Source: an uncultured Alphaproteobacteria bacterium (GTDB taxonomy: Bacteria > Pseudomonadota > Alphaproteobacteria > Caulobacterales > Caulobacteraceae). From it: a stretch of 64,000 nt of DNA. Made by a program: the position numbers and the translations under genes. Below, in pieces: positions 26,729 to 36,528 of this stretch. The stretch spans positions 54,912-118,911 of the forward strand of contig CAIVVM010000041.1 in assembly GCA_903909375.1 (NCBI GenBank). Reading direction: 5' to 3'. The notes beneath the pieces were generated by a model. The model was given only the letters and a program-made list of their open reading frames with translations, did not search any database and was not told where the DNA came from. Position 1 is the first letter of the stretch; the number at the start of each line of letters is the position of its first letter.

Positions 26729-29062
26729 TTAAATTGCGGCGGAAAGCGTGATCCCCACCGTCACCGGCCGTTGCGGGGTGATCTGGCGAACGAGGCCAGG
26801 ATTGAAGGGATTGCCGAACGCGAAGGTGTCGCTGAAAGAATCCAGCGGATTCAAAGCGTAAACCTGCAGGCCGACCGGTCGTCCGGCCAGTGCGCCGAAG
26901 ACTTCGGCGGAAAGCTTGGTGCGTACGAACCCCCCGGTTTTCGGTTGGCTGGCATCGAAGGTGACTCGCGACGGGCCGACGTAGGTGACCTGACCGACCA
27001 GCCGCAGGGTCCAGTCGCCGATCAGCGCCTGCTCGTAGCTGACCAGGGCTCCTCCGGAAAAGGCGGGCGCGCCAGGCAGGGCGTTCACCACTCTGGCGGT
27101 GAAATCTGAATTGGCGTCCGAGATCCTGACCGCCGAAACGCGGCCATTGACCTGGGCCGTGAAGCCTCCCGCTCGCGCCGCGACCTCGGTCTCCATTCCC
27201 AATACCCGGGCGTCGCCGGCGTTGATGGTGTAGGGCACGCCGGAGGGGCGGTACTGGTCGGTCTGGATGTTGTTCCACATGTCATAGAACACCGACGAGT
27301 TCATCGACACAGCCCGCGAGAGTCCCTCCAGCTTCAGCCCGGCCTCGAGGTTGATCAGGCGGTCAGGCCGGAAGGTGGAACGCTTCTCCGCCAACGGCAC
27401 CGCACCGCCGGAGTTGATGCCCCCCGACCGATAGCCTTCCGAGGCGACCGCATAGGCCATGTTCCCGGGGCTGATCGCCCAGGTCATCGAAATCTTCGGC
27501 GACACGCCCCGGAAGTCCACCGACCGATCCAGCGAGCGGGGTGCGAAGTTTTCCGAATCCACATCGGAACGGGTCCGGGTGTGGACGGCGAAGACGCGTG
27601 CGCCAAGGGCCACGGTGACATCCGGCGTCAGTCGATAGGATCCCTCTCCATAGGCGGCGAACTCGCGGATGCGGTCGCGCCGGTCGTCGCCGTACACCGG
27701 GATGAGCGGCACCCGTGGCAGCTGGACCGAGTATTCCGTCGGCGACGCGACGGCGGTGTAGGATCCATAGATTCCGGCCAGCCACTCCAGCGGTCCCGCG
27801 CCTCGGGAGGTCACATAGAGGTCCTGCACCAGCATCCGCGTTCGTGTCCGCTCGGAATAGGCCGAGGTCACCCCGGTCCGGGTGTAGAGGTCCTTGGTGG
27901 CGGTGGCGTCGAAAATGCTGCCGTAGCGATGTTGCACCACGCCGGTCGAGGAGACCAGATCACCCCAGCCCCAGGATCCCTTGATCGTCGCTGTCGCCAG
28001 CTCGATATCGTTCACATGCGGCTCGCGGATTCGGACGGCGCGCTTCAGCCCCATGCCAGGGGCGGTGTAGTGGGTATCGCGTGAGCGCAGGTGCTGGCCC
28101 GCCACCGTGAGCGTCGCCGACCAGGTGTCGTTGGGCTCGAAGGCCACCATAAGGCGGCCGCCGCGTCGGACCGTCTGATCGACGTTGCGGCGTTGCTGCA
28201 GGATGTCGTCCAGATAGCCGCCCTGAACCTCATCGTAGGCCGACAGCCTGACGCCCAGGTTGAGGGCCTCGATGGGCACATTCACATGACCTTCGACCGC
28301 GCCGCTGGGGGCGCCGCCCCGGGTGATGGCGCCTGTGGCGCGAACCTCGGCCGAGAAGTCCACGAGGTCGGGCTTGCGGGTGACAATCCGATAGACGCCG
28401 CTGAGCGAGCCCGCCCCGAACAGTGCGCCCTGGGGGCCCCGGGCCACCTCCAGTCGCTCCACATCAACCAGTCGCAGGTCGGGATCCGGCGCATTGTAGT
28501 TGACCGGGATCTCATCGAGGTAGGTGGCCACGGTCGATCGTGTCCGGCCGGTGTGGGCGCCGTCCGAAAGACCCCTCAGCAACAGCTTGTTGCGACCGGG
28601 GCCGAGGTTCGTCACCAGAACGCCGGCGAACTGGCTGGCCGCCTGCCCTGCGTCGGACGCGCCGGTGGCCTCCAGCCCCACGCGCGGTATGGTGGTGATG
28701 GCCACGGCCAGTTCGCGTGCATTGCGAACCCGCTTGGTGGCGGTGACCAGAACGTCGGTCACGGTGACGGGGGGATCCGGCTTCGGCGGCTCAATCCGCG
28801 GGATCGGAGAGATCTCCACTGCGCCGGGGGCGATCATGCGCCAGGTGCAGCGTGCGCCGGTCAGTGTCCTGGTGAGCGCCTGCTCCAGCGTCAGGGCGCC
28901 GGAAAGGCGGGTTGCCGAATAGCCCTCGCAGGACGCCGCGCCGATCAGGGTGACATTGGCCTGCTGGGCGATATCCAGTAGCGCCTCGGCGTAGGTCTGG
29001 GGTTCGATCTCGAAGCGGATACGCGCCGACGCAGCCTCGGCGGAGTCGCCGATTCCGAACAC
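26729..29062 (-). CDS. FecA-type TonB-dependent receptor with STN signalling domain
   Basis: 777 residues from the GTG at 29062. Residues ~14-85 are a secretin/TonB short N-terminal (STN) domain (IRFEIEPQTYAEALLDIAQQ), used for surface signalling through FecR. TonB box TDVLVTATKR near 102, plug to ~240 (LEVARGPQGALFGAGSLSG), then a barrel ending in VTVGITLSAAI. The true start is unclear: the same frame upstream encodes a signal-peptide-like stretch (NILDRRHLVAAAFLASVFG) but has no ATG, GTG or TTG before the fecR stop. Neighbours fecR and the ECF sigma factor complete the system. The ligand is unknown. Confidence 0.88.
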   Translation of the reverse strand: MFGIGDSAEAASARIRFEIEPQTYAEALLDIAQQANVTLIGAASCEGYSATRLSGALTLEQALTRTLTGARCTWRMIAPGAVEISPIPRIEPPKPDPPVTVTDVLVTATKRVRNARELAVAITTIPRVGLEATGASDAGQAASQFAGVLVTNLGPGRNKLLLRGLSDGAHTGRTRSTVATYLDEIPVNYNAPDPDLRLVDVERLEVARGPQGALFGAGSLSGVYRIVTRKPDLVDFSAEVRATGAITRGGAPSGAVEGHVNVPIEALNLGVRLSAYDEVQGGYLDDILQQRRNVDQTVRRGGRLMVAFEPNDTWSATLTVAGQHLRSRDTHYTAPGMGLKRAVRIREPHVNDIELATATIKGSWGWGDLVSSTGVVQHRYGSIFDATATKDLYTRTGVTSAYSERTRTRMLVQDLYVTSRGAGPLEWLAGIYGSYTAVASPTEYSVQLPRVPLIPVYGDDRRDRIREFAAYGEGSYRLTPDVTVALGARVFAVHTRTRSDVDSENFAPRSLDRSVDFRGVSPKISMTWAISPGNMAYAVASEGYRSGGINSGGAVPLAEKRSTFRPDRLINLEAGLKLEGLSRAVSMNSSVFYDMWNNIQTDQYRPSGVPYTINAGDARVLGMETEVAARAGGFTAQVNGRVSAVRISDANSDFTARVVNALPGAPAFSGGALVSYEQALIGDWTLRLVGQVTYVGPSRVTFDASQPKTGGFVRTKLSAEVFGALAGRPVGLQVYALNPLDSFSDTFAFGNPFNPGLVRQITPQRPVTVGITLSAAI

Positions 29063-29132
29063 CGACGCCAGAAAGGCAGCGGCTACCAGATGCCGACGAT
29101 CAAGGATATTCCGCTCCGACCTGACGCGCGCC

Positions 29133-30083
29133 CTACTTCCGGAGAAGCAGCAGCTTCTCGCCAGAAGGTATCGATCTTATAGGCAGCATCAAGCTCAGCC
29201 GCGCAACAACCGAAGCCTGGTCGTCCAGCACAATCACGCCAGTGACCGGCGTCCGGCCGAGCTCGGGATCGGAAACTTCGATCTGTTCGACAAACTGGCG
29301 GTTCAGGTCGGCCACCACATTGGCCAGCGGTTCAGCGCGATAAACCAGCCTACCGGACCGCCAGCTGAAGGTTTCCTGCGGATCGACCGCGCTCAACCTC
29401 TCAAGACCAGTCCGGTCAATCTCCAGCCTCTGGCCCGCGGTGAGCAGGAAGGCGCGGCCTGATGCCGCAGCCTTGGCCGGCCGGACATCCACCTTGCCGC
29501 GCGCGACCGTCACACTCAGCCCGTCATGACGATTACGGACATCGAACTGGGTTCCGACAACGCGGACAACATGGTTCGACGCCGCCACGGTGAATGGACG
29601 ACCCGCGTCATGTGCGACGTCGAAGATCGCCTCGCCGTCGGCCAGGGTGACGCGCCGCGCGCTCCGGCTGAAGCTCACGCTGAGTTTGGTCTCGGCGTCC
29701 AGGTCGACCACCGAGCCGTCGGCCAGGGTGATCCGCTGATGCTGTCCCTTGCCCGTCGCGTAGCTCTGGATCGTCGGTACGGCCAGCAGCGAGGGCATGA
29801 CCGCTATCGCCAGCCCCGCCGCAACGGCAAACCCGCCGCCGCCAACCAGCCAGCGGCGCGAGAGCCCGGGCCGGGCGACCGCCCGTGCAGGCCGGTTTGC
29901 CGCCGCCAGTTCGACCAGCACAGCTTCGGCTGCGGCCTCATACTCGTGCCAAAGCGCGAGCGCGCGTCGGTAGGCGCCTACGTTGGCCGACGATTCCGCC
30001 AGCCAGGTTTCGAATTCAATGGCGTCGGCTTCGGAGACATCGTCGCGCTGCAGGCGCGCGAGCCAGGCGCTGGCGTTCGCCAT
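29133..30083 (-). CDS. FecR-family anti-sigma / transmembrane signal transducer
   Basis: 316 residues from the ATG at 30083, preceded by GAGGAAGGGACG; an in-frame ATG at 30116 has no such site. The N-terminal ~80 residues are the cytoplasmic DUF4880-like part (SAWLARLQRDDVSEADAIEF) that holds the sigma factor, one helix (about 86-106, GGGGFAVAAGLAIAVMPSLL) crosses the membrane, and the FecR domain (ATGKGQHQRITLADGSVVDL at about residues 113-132) plus a C-terminal STN-interacting part lie in the periplasm. It relays receptor occupancy to the ECF sigma factor 130 bases upstream. Confidence 0.92.
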   Translation of the reverse strand: MANASAWLARLQRDDVSEADAIEFETWLAESSANVGAYRRALALWHEYEAAAEAVLVELAAANRPARAVARPGLSRRWLVGGGGFAVAAGLAIAVMPSLLAVPTIQSYATGKGQHQRITLADGSVVDLDAETKLSVSFSRSARRVTLADGEAIFDVAHDAGRPFTVAASNHVVRVVGTQFDVRNRHDGLSVTVARGKVDVRPAKAAASGRAFLLTAGQRLEIDRTGLERLSAVDPQETFSWRSGRLVYRAEPLANVVADLNRQFVEQIEVSDPELGRTPVTGVIVLDDQASVVARLSLMLPIRSIPSGEKLLLLRK

Positions 30084-30213
30084 CGTCCCTTCCTCGTCGC
30101 TTACAATGCTAATCATCAGCCAGCCTGCTCGATCTGCGCCCTTTGCGCCGAACAGCGGAAGAGACGGCGCCGCGCCGCTCTACCCCTAGGTCGGGCGAAA
30201 GATTCATCGGTCC

Positions 30214-30786
30214 TCATGTGCGCAACCTCTGCGCCAGGTTGGCGATCGCCGCCTGGATGTGCTTCTCGACCATCTTGACGGACACTCCCATGGCGCGCGC
30301 CGTGTCGGCTTGGCTCTGTCCCTCCAGCTTGTGAAGCCGGAACGCCTGGCCCATCTTGGGGGGCAGGGCGGCCACCGCTTCGGCCAGTAGATGCACCCGT
30401 TCTTTCGCCACCAGCACCTCATCGGCCGCCGGTTCGCCGGCGACGTCCTCCCCGCCCACGGTGGCATGGGTGTCCATCCGCCATTGCCCGTTGCGTCGTG
30501 ACGCGCGCTGCGTACTGCGGACATGGTCCACCATCAGGTTTGCAGCCATCCGATAGAGCATGGCCACCGGCGCCCGGACATCCGCTCCGGCGTCCACGGC
30601 CGCGACCTTGATGTAGAGATCCTGGATCAGGTCCTCGGCGGTCGCCATGCAGCGGGTCCGCGACGCCAGGAAGAGCAGAAGGCTCTCGCGCTTTTCGATC
30701 AGCGCGTCGAGGAGCGGGCCGTGCTCTCCCGCCTGTTCCGTCGACCCCGCCGGCGCCAAGACTACTCCCCAGGACCGTCGCGTCAT
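30214..30786 (-). CDS. ECF-type RNA polymerase sigma factor (FecI-like)
   Basis: 190 residues from the ATG at 30786 (GAAGGG upstream). Sigma region 2 spans ~30-95 (AEDLIQDLYIKVAA, LYRMAANLMVDHVRST), region 4 ~125-185 with the helix-turn-helix SQADTARAMGVSVKMVEKHI. It is of the FecI subgroup, expected to transcribe the receptor gene when released by FecR. The sigma-fecR-receptor order on one strand is the standard layout. Confidence 0.92.
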   Translation of the reverse strand: MTRRSWGVVLAPAGSTEQAGEHGPLLDALIEKRESLLLFLASRTRCMATAEDLIQDLYIKVAAVDAGADVRAPVAMLYRMAANLMVDHVRSTQRASRRNGQWRMDTHATVGGEDVAGEPAADEVLVAKERVHLLAEAVAALPPKMGQAFRLHKLEGQSQADTARAMGVSVKMVEKHIQAAIANLAQRLRT

Positions 30787-30873
30787 TCGCGACCCTTCGT
30801 TGAGCGTTGAATGGCGAAAGTTAGCGCCTGAGCCAAGTGCTTTCACCCGACGGAAGGCGAATGTGATCCCTGG

Positions 30874-32079
30874 CTAGGCCTGATCCCGCGCCGTCCGCGC
30901 CAGAGCCGCCAGCGCCACAGCGGCGATCAGGGCGACCGGGGCCATCGAGAGGATCACCGCATCGGCGGTCACCCCGGCATTGCGCAATTCCCCGGCGATC
31001 AGAGGCCCGATGATCGACCCGAAACGGCCCACGGCTACTGCCGTACCGGCGCCGGCGGCCCGGACGTGGGCGGGGTAGAGCCGGGGCGCCACGGCATAGA
31101 GCGAGAACTGGGCGCCCATCACCAGAAACCCGGCGGCGGCCGAGAGGATCAGGATCAGCGGCGCGGCCCCGGCCGACGCCAGACCGGCCATGGCTGCGGC
31201 CAGTCCCAGATAGACCCCCACCAGCGGCCAGCGCCATCCGGCCCTGTCGGTCAGGGCGGCGATCCCCAGCGATCCAACCACCCCGGCCAGGTTGAACGCC
31301 ATGGCGGCGGCAAAACCCTCGGCGGGCGCCTGGCCCTTGGCGATCACCAGCGTCGGCAGCCAGTTGAGCGCCAGGTAGAGCACCACCAGCGTCATCATGA
31401 AGACCAGCCACAACAGCACCGTCGGCAGTGCGCGACCCTCACCGAACAGGGCCCGCGTCAGGCTGTGATCCGCCCCGGCCTGGGGCTCGGGCCGCGTCTC
31501 CGGCAGCCAGCGGGCGATCAGCGGAAGCAGCAGCAACGGGATCACCCCGCCCGCGATGAAGATCATCCGCCAGTCCAGCGCCTCGCCGGACACCCGACCC
31601 ACCAGCGCGGCAATGGCGCCGCCCGTCGGCATGCCGCAGAACATTGCCGCCACCGTGCCGGCCCTGCGCTCGGGCCGGGCGATCTCGGTAGCGATGGCGA
31701 TCAGGTTCGGCATCGCCCCGCCAAAGCCGATGCCGGTGGCGAACCGGGCCCAGAGCAGGGTGTCGTAGGTGGGGCTGAACGCCGTCGCCAGCGAGAACAG
31801 GCCAAAGGCGGCGACCGAGGCCATCAGCACCGGCTTGCGGCCGATCCGGTCCGCGAACCAGCCGCCCGCAAAGGCGCCGATCACCAGGCCCACCATGGCC
31901 ACGCTGGCGGCCCAGCCCTGCTGCGCCGGCGTCAGCCCCAGATCGGCCACCAGTTGCGGCGCGGCGATCCCGAACGCCTGGATGTCATAGCCCTCGATGG
32001 CGGCGATCAGGAAGCAGATCAGCACCACCAGGCCGGCGCCGGCGCGCGGGGCGGGGGTCTCGTTCAGGGTTCGGGCCAT
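30874..32079 (-). CDS. MFS transporter, AAHS (aromatic acid:H+ symporter)-like
   Basis: 401 residues with 12 predicted membrane helices. The motif between TM2 and TM3 is GWFADRIGRKPVLMASV, and the first helix carries the AIEGYDIQAFGIAAPQL pattern of the aromatic acid/H+ symporter family (acidic residue and Asp in TM1). The second half repeats ALTDRAGWRWPL. It probably imports an aromatic or other carboxylic acid. It lies 7 bases after the oligopeptide-binding protein gene, so they may be co-transcribed, though their substrates are not obviously linked. Confidence 0.87.
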   Translation of the reverse strand: MARTLNETPAPRAGAGLVVLICFLIAAIEGYDIQAFGIAAPQLVADLGLTPAQQGWAASVAMVGLVIGAFAGGWFADRIGRKPVLMASVAAFGLFSLATAFSPTYDTLLWARFATGIGFGGAMPNLIAIATEIARPERRAGTVAAMFCGMPTGGAIAALVGRVSGEALDWRMIFIAGGVIPLLLLPLIARWLPETRPEPQAGADHSLTRALFGEGRALPTVLLWLVFMMTLVVLYLALNWLPTLVIAKGQAPAEGFAAAMAFNLAGVVGSLGIAALTDRAGWRWPLVGVYLGLAAAMAGLASAGAAPLILILSAAAGFLVMGAQFSLYAVAPRLYPAHVRAAGAGTAVAVGRFGSIIGPLIAGELRNAGVTADAVILSMAPVALIAAVALAALARTARDQA

Positions 32080-32086
32080 GGGCGAC

Positions 32087-33721
32087 CTACTGCTTCAGAC
32101 ACATCCACCGCGTCCGGTGGAAATTGGGCGGGTTAGCGACCCAGCCGGTGACGCGCGGGCTGACAAGATTGCGGTTCACCACATAGAAGATCGGCGCGAT
32201 CGCCTCCTCGTCCAGCATCAGCTGTTCGGCCTCGGCCAGGATCTGCGCGCGCTTGCCGATGTCCGGCTCCTGATCGGCGCGGGCCAGCAGGGCGTCATAG
32301 GCCGGGTTCTTGTAGTCGCCATAGTTCTGACCGCCGGTGTCGGATTTCAGCAGGCCAAGGAAGGTCACCGGATCGTTGAAGTCGGCGAACCAGCTCATGG
32401 AGCCCACCTCGAACGCGCGGTTGCGATAGGCCGCGAAGGCGACCGCGCCCTCGTTCTGCTGCAGCGTCACCTCCACCCCGATGGCCCGCCAGTCGGCCTG
32501 GACCGCCTCCATCAACAGCAGGGTGTTGGAGTTGTTGGCCGACAGGATGGTGATCTTCAGCGGCCGCTTTGCGGTATAGCCGGCCTCGGCCAGCAGGGCG
32601 CGCGCCTCGACCTGCCGCTCGGCGAACGGCGTGTCGGCCCAGCGCAGCCTTGGACCCTTGATATAGTTGGCGGTGATAGGCGGCACGAAGGCATAGGCCG
32701 GCTCCTGCCCGGCGCGCAGCAGCTCCCGGGTGATGAATTCCCGGTCGATGGTCATGGAGAGCGCCCTGCGCACCCGCCGGTCCTTGAAGGCCGTCACATC
32801 GCGGGTGTTGAACGACAGGTACGAGGTCGCGGTGCCCACATCCACGCGCACCGTCCCGGGCATCTCGGTCTTCAGGCGCTGATAGCGGTTGGACTGAAAG
32901 CTGGTGTTGATGTCGAGCTCCCCGCGAGCCACCTGCCGCTCGGCGCTCACCACATCGGGCGTAGGGTAATAGTTGATCCGATCCAGGCACACGTTCTTCG
33001 CGTCCCAGAACAGGGGGTTCTTCTCCACGGTGATCTTGTCGCCCAGCTTCCAGGCCGTCAGCCTGAAGGGCCCGTTGGATACATAGTTCCCCGGCTGCAC
33101 CCAGGCATCGCCCAGCTTCTCCACCACGTGCCGGGGCGCCGGAAAGAAGCTCTGGTGCTTGGTCAGTTCCGGCAGATAGGGCGCGGGGTGCGCGAGCGTG
33201 ATCTCCAGCGTCAGCGGGTCGATGGCCCGCACGCCCAGCGCGGTGAGCGGCGCCTTGCCCTCATTCACCGCCTGCCCGCCTTTGATCACATAGAGCAGGT
33301 AGGCGTAGATCGAGGCAGTCTTCGGATCCAGCGTGCGGCGCAGGCCAAACACGAAGTCATCCGCCGTGACGGGCGCCCCGTCCGACCACGTCGAGGGCCG
33401 CAGATGAAACGTCCAGACCAGCCCGTCGGCGCTGGTCTCCCAGTGGGTGGCGGCGCCGGGCATGGGCGAGGCGTCCGGCGCATCGGTGGTCAGCCCCATG
33501 ATCAGATCACCGATAATCGTGGCCTCATCCACCAGATTGGCCTTGCCGGGATCCAGCGTCTGCGGCTCGGCATTGTTGCCATACTCCAGGCAGACCTTGC
33601 CGGCCGGGCACGCCGGCCGCTGCACCGTATCCTGACAGCCGGCCAGGGCGAGAGCGGCAAGGGAAGCGGCGAGGGGCAGGAGTCTGGGCAAGGCGGCGTC
33701 CGGTGCGAAGCGATGCGCCAT
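32087..33721 (-). CDS. Oligopeptide ABC transporter substrate-binding lipoprotein (OppA-like)
   Basis: 544 residues from the ATG at 33721. A lipoprotein signal with lipobox LALAGC near residue 28 anchors it in the envelope; the SBP_bac_5 domain follows (EPQTLDPGKANLVDEATII, TFHLRPSTWSDGAPVTADDF). It binds peptides for an Opp permease, but no oppBCDF genes are adjacent, so it is an orphan or works with a distant permease. It is followed by an MFS gene 7 bases on. Confidence 0.9.
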   Translation of the reverse strand: MAHRFAPDAALPRLLPLAASLAALALAGCQDTVQRPACPAGKVCLEYGNNAEPQTLDPGKANLVDEATIIGDLIMGLTTDAPDASPMPGAATHWETSADGLVWTFHLRPSTWSDGAPVTADDFVFGLRRTLDPKTASIYAYLLYVIKGGQAVNEGKAPLTALGVRAIDPLTLEITLAHPAPYLPELTKHQSFFPAPRHVVEKLGDAWVQPGNYVSNGPFRLTAWKLGDKITVEKNPLFWDAKNVCLDRINYYPTPDVVSAERQVARGELDINTSFQSNRYQRLKTEMPGTVRVDVGTATSYLSFNTRDVTAFKDRRVRRALSMTIDREFITRELLRAGQEPAYAFVPPITANYIKGPRLRWADTPFAERQVEARALLAEAGYTAKRPLKITILSANNSNTLLLMEAVQADWRAIGVEVTLQQNEGAVAFAAYRNRAFEVGSMSWFADFNDPVTFLGLLKSDTGGQNYGDYKNPAYDALLARADQEPDIGKRAQILAEAEQLMLDEEAIAPIFYVVNRNLVSPRVTGWVANPPNFHRTRWMCLKQ

Positions 33722-34114
33722 AAGTCTACGCCGGAGGGGCGGATGTCGAGATGCGGTGAGGGTGATCGGCTGGATCCAGGTGGCGATAGTAGGGGAAGTC
33801 ACTTGTGGCCGCGAAAGCGGACCCCTCCTCTGTCGCCAGAGGGGGGTGAGCCGACGTTGGCAGGGGCTAGTTGGACCGACCTCTCGGCGTTTCCGGACTG
33901 TGGATCCTTTGAGATCCGAGGCCGCCTATTGGTACGGCCCGGTTTGGGAGCTGGGGGACGCTCCCCGACAGGTCCTCGGCGATATCAGAACATACCCAAA
34001 TGTCATTCTCATTGACGAGAAAGTCATCATGACACATACGTAGGTGTCAGAGCATAGGTCGGATCCAGTGCGAAACATTGCGTGCGGTGTGACCGGCCAA
34101 TCGGAGGGATTCCC
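33722..34114. other. 393-base intergenic region between divergent genes
   Basis: Contains a stem-loop at 33821-33847 (ACCCCTCCTCTG / CAGAGGGGGGT, loop TCGC), similar to palindromes scattered in Caulobacter-type genomes, and an AT-rich stretch at 33990-34040 that probably carries the promoter of the receptor at 34115. I see no credible gene. Confidence 0.5.
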
Positions 34115-36505
34115 GTGAAACTCAGAGCTCAGCTCCTCGTCTTCTCCTGCATTACGTCGATGGCGGCGCTGCCGGCATGGGCGCAGTCTTCGGCTTCTGC
34201 AGGCCCGCAAGGCGGGGCTGGTCGGTCTCTCGCCGAAGCGGACGCCACAGTCGAGGCCATTGTGGTCACCGCGAGAAAGCGGGACGAGCGGCTCCAGGAT
34301 GTTCCGGTCGCCGTCACAGCTTTCGGCAAGGGCGACATCCAGCGCTACAAGCTCAACAGTGTTGACGAACTTACCCGCCTGACGCCCGGGTTGCAGACGG
34401 CCGAGTCCGCTGTTTCGTCCGGCGGCTCCATCTCCTTGCGCGGCATCGGAAGTGGGTCGACGAACTATCTGGGCGATCAGGCGGTCTCGATCAACGTTGA
34501 CGGCATGCAGGTCGGCACCCTGAACATCCGAAAGACAGCGCAGATCGACATGGCGCAGATCGAGGTGCTTCGGGGGCCACAGGCGCTGTTCTTCGGCAAA
34601 AACAGTCCAGGCGGCGTGATTTCCTTCAAGACGGCCGATCCGACATCCGATCAGGAAGGTGAAGTCAGCGCAGGCTTCGAGGCCGTTTCCGGTGACGCCT
34701 ATGTCCAGGGGGTCATCTCGGGGCCCGTTTCCGACAAGATTCTTGTCAGGCTCGCTGGGCGGTACACGCGGCTGGACGGCTACTTCAATCTTAAATCCGT
34801 CCCGGCCAATGGCGACCCACTCGTCATTCCGGCAAGCGTCGATGAATATCCGGTTGGCGATGAGTATTTCAGTCGCCTGACTGTCATCGCCGAGCCAACC
34901 GACAACCTCAAGATAAACGCCAAGCTGACCTACTACGAATCCGAGGTCAAAGGTGGCTCGGCAACGATCGGTCAACGGGTCGCCTGCCCGCTGGGTGCGC
35001 CGCAATTGCAGCCATTCCACCCCTGCGTGGCCGACCGGGACATCTACGTCGGTGGAGGTCAGGCCGTGGCGTCGACCCTGGTTCCAGGCTCGCCAACGTC
35101 AGATCAACTTGGGCTGCGTCATAACAAACAGGTTCTCGGCACCGTGCAGGCCGACTACCAAATCTCGCCATCGCTGACAGCGACCTCGGTGACCGGCTAT
35201 TACTGGTTTGATGAAATCAACGCGCACAACGCGACTGTTGGGCCCCGCGCCATACTTCTCGTGCCTTACCTTCCCTTCGAAATGCACCAGTTCACCCAGG
35301 AACTGCGGCTGGTTTCCAGTTTCGAGTCGAAACTGAACTTCACCGCTGGCGTCTTCTATGAGGCGCGGGACGCTTCGGGCGCGCAGGATGCTGTATTCTT
35401 CATAGGCCCTGCCCCCATCGTGGTTGGCACCGAGCGTTCGAAACAAGATCAAACCGCCTATTCCGCGTTTGGGCAACTGATCTGGAAGCCCGTCGAAAAT
35501 CTCGAAATCTCAGGTGGCCTCAGGTATTCATACGAAAAAAAGAACATCGACTTCTTCTATCGCAATGTCGCCGTGACGGATCGTCTGAAACGCGACAACA
35601 TCTCATTTCGAAACCTGTCGCCGGAATTGACTGGATCGTACCGTCTGTCACCTGATCTGATGGCCTTCGCCTCGTACAAGCGAGGATTCAAGTCCGGCGG
35701 ATTCGATGCCGGGTTCACGAACGGCGCGCTCGGTCGCGCTGCGCCGAAGTCATTCAGCAACACCTTCAACGAGGAAATCGTCGACGGTTTTGAGGGCGGT
35801 CTAAAGGGATCGATCAGCGGCAGGATTTCGTTCAGCGCCACGGCCTACAGCTATGAATATAAGGATCTGCAGGTCGGCGCGTATGACCCCGTATCCATCT
35901 CGTTCAAGGTATTGAACGCTGCTGCCGCCAGGGTCCAGGGGCTTGAACTCGAGGGTAATTGGCGCACCCCGATCCGGGGCCTCTCCGCGCGAGCGACGGC
36001 CGCCTACAATGACGCTGAATTCAAGGAATTTCTTTCGGGCTGCTATGTGGGGCAGACCCCGACTCTGGGATGCAACCGAACCCCGAGTTCGGCCGGCGCA
36101 TTCCAAGAGCAGGACCTGTCGGGGCGGCGCATGAATAACGCACCCCAGATCACCGCCTACGGTGGTGTTCTATACAATTTCCCAATTTCAGATGTCATCG
36201 ACGTCGACCTCACCCTCGATGCAGAGTATTCGGACAGCTTCATTACAAATCTTAGACAGTCACCATTTGACAAGCAGGGCGCATATACAAAAATCAACGC
36301 GGGCGTCAGGTTTATCGACGCTGATCGCAAGTGGGAAATAAGCTTGCTGGCCCGAAATCTAACCAACGAATACACATATTCCAGCAGCGGCACGGTGACG
36401 TTCACCGGTAGCGGCAGCGGTGTCCCGAGCGCAAGACTGGGCGACACCAGCGCACCGGTGAATAGGGGTCGGGAAATCCTCATGAGCATGGCTTATCGCT
36501 TTTAA
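34115..36505 (+). CDS. TonB-dependent receptor
   Basis: 796 residues from the GTG at 34115, with GGAGGG just upstream. Signal peptide ends at PAWAQ (about residue 24). TonB box AIVVTARKRDERLQDVPVAV, plug with RGIGSGSTNYLGDQAVSINV and VLRGPQALFFGKNSPGGVIS, and a barrel ending in EILMSMAYRF. This plug type is common among sphingomonad and Caulobacter receptors for plant-derived or aromatic compounds; the ligand is unknown. Base composition is less GC-rich than neighbours, especially at 36200-36400. A serine hydrolase and a double-TetR regulator follow. Confidence 0.92.
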   Translation: MKLRAQLLVFSCITSMAALPAWAQSSASAGPQGGAGRSLAEADATVEAIVVTARKRDERLQDVPVAVTAFGKGDIQRYKLNSVDELTRLTPGLQTAESAVSSGGSISLRGIGSGSTNYLGDQAVSINVDGMQVGTLNIRKTAQIDMAQIEVLRGPQALFFGKNSPGGVISFKTADPTSDQEGEVSAGFEAVSGDAYVQGVISGPVSDKILVRLAGRYTRLDGYFNLKSVPANGDPLVIPASVDEYPVGDEYFSRLTVIAEPTDNLKINAKLTYYESEVKGGSATIGQRVACPLGAPQLQPFHPCVADRDIYVGGGQAVASTLVPGSPTSDQLGLRHNKQVLGTVQADYQISPSLTATSVTGYYWFDEINAHNATVGPRAILLVPYLPFEMHQFTQELRLVSSFESKLNFTAGVFYEARDASGAQDAVFFIGPAPIVVGTERSKQDQTAYSAFGQLIWKPVENLEISGGLRYSYEKKNIDFFYRNVAVTDRLKRDNISFRNLSPELTGSYRLSPDLMAFASYKRGFKSGGFDAGFTNGALGRAAPKSFSNTFNEEIVDGFEGGLKGSISGRISFSATAYSYEYKDLQVGAYDPVSISFKVLNAAAARVQGLELEGNWRTPIRGLSARATAAYNDAEFKEFLSGCYVGQTPTLGCNRTPSSAGAFQEQDLSGRRMNNAPQITAYGGVLYNFPISDVIDVDLTLDAEYSDSFITNLRQSPFDKQGAYTKINAGVRFIDADRKWEISLLARNLTNEYTYSSSGTVTFTGSGSGVPSARLGDTSAPVNRGREILMSMAYRF

Positions 36506-36528
36506 CTCGCGACACCGAGGTTCCTGCG

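Noticed and set aside
31997..34015. 672-codon plus-strand frame opposite the OppA-like gene
   Set aside because: Shadow of a gene with a lipobox and full SBP_bac_5 domain; its own translation is low-complexity and unlike any family.
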